Part shown: in pieces, positions 63,885-64,000 of the stretch
Layout of the letters: each line of letters opens with the position of its first letter
Numbering within the stretch: position 1 is the stretch's first letter
Assembly (NCBI GenBank): GCA_035772405.1
Contig: JAYKKM010000042.1
Coordinates: forward strand, 607,001-671,000
DNA: 64,000 bases
Reading direction: 5' to 3'
Origin: Chrysogorgia sp. JL179-B06
Taxonomy: Eukaryota > Cnidaria > Anthozoa > Scleralcyonacea > Chrysogorgiidae
Translations under genes and position numbers: made by a program
Notes under the pieces: generated by a model
The model's input: the letters and a program-made list of their open reading frames with translations, nothing else
What the model was told of the DNA's origin: nothing
The model's database searches: none

Positions 63885-64000
63885 TGAAACCTAAAGACGT
63901 TAGTAAGAAAAACGAAAACGAAGTATGGACGACATTGTTTGGACACCATTTCGGTGACTACCCACTACCAAAGTTTAAAGTAGGTGAGACTGTCAGGATA
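63884..64000 (+). CDS. Polinton integrase C-terminal part, copy 2 (runs off the window)
   Basis: First 39 codons of the SH3/chromodomain ORF, identical so far to 56552 onward; cut by the window end. Confidence 0.8.
   Translation, partial: MKPKDVSKKNENEVWTTLFGHHFGDYPLPKFKVGETVRI

Larger units (their letters stand above)
58421..64000. mobile_element. Polinton copy 2, internally deleted, runs past the window
   Basis: Sequence from AGCAACAGTAGTATAG onward is nearly identical to copy 1, with only a few substitutions seen over 5.5 kb (for example the base changing GTQART to GAQART in the 548-residue protein). Two deletions: 81 bases in the PolB N-terminus and about 6.27 kb from 45413 to 51688 of copy 1. 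One extra T disrupts the fibre-like gene. The element continues beyond 64000 within the integrase C-terminal ORF. Confidence 0.9.

Overview
The window looks like a repeat-dense, AT-rich invertebrate animal chromosome. A cnidarian is my best guess, because the Polinton protein families in the last 20 kb match ones I associate with corals and anemones; this is from memory, not a search. I see no convincing ordinary host gene. The only recognisable coding sequence outside transposons is one short Crypton-like exon near 1.6-2.0 kb.

Region 1 (1-31 kb) is a nest of DNA transposons with few surviving genes. A PIF/Harbinger-type pair of terminal inverted repeats (TIRs) with TTA target duplications brackets 5193-25029. 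Inside it lie a ~3 kb segment present twice in tandem (5441-8370 and 8568-11606) and a 12.9 kb element with CACTG ends, TG duplications and arrays of palindromic subterminal repeats (12040-24921). That element in turn holds a Harbinger-like MITE, an inverted-repeat element with a P-element-like remnant, a LINE tail, a tRNA-derived foldback and a TTAA-type MITE. Further on are a hAT-like element (28264-29699), a perfect palindrome with CACTG-type ends (29755-29923) and a Harbinger-type MITE (30393-31060).

Region 2 (31.06-39.53 kb) is a second large CACTG element with CA duplications. A nearly intact Harbinger transposon (32356-36276) is inserted in it. It carries a DDE transposase on the minus strand and, on the plus strand, a two-exon gene joining a Cys-rich finger to a Myb/SANT-like protein.

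Region 3 (40.03-44.75 kb) is a minus-strand LINE with frameshifts in its reverse transcriptase, split by a 2.3 kb insertion. Its 5' part ends abruptly at 44748, where a Polinton begins.

Region 4 (44.75-64 kb) holds two nearly identical Polinton/Maverick copies head to tail. Copy 1 (44749-58420) has protein-primed DNA polymerase B, a small zinc-finger protein, a VLTF3-like zinc-ribbon protein, four small membrane or coiled-coil proteins, a BRO-N/PD-(D/E)XK/zinc-finger fusion, a membrane protein, a fibre-like protein, a large conserved protein, a penton-like minor capsid candidate, a retroviral-type integrase split over two ORFs, and a C-terminally membrane-anchored protein. I found no FtsK-like ATPase, Ulp1-like protease or recognisable double-jelly-roll capsid gene. 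Copy 1 stops inside what looks like the start of another gene. Copy 2 (58421 to beyond the window) has lost about 6.3 kb between the polymerase N-terminus and BRO-N, plus one base shifting the fibre-like gene. Polinton genes are packed tightly: three gene pairs overlap as TAATG, and several gene starts carry a TATAGTATA-like motif a few bases upstream.
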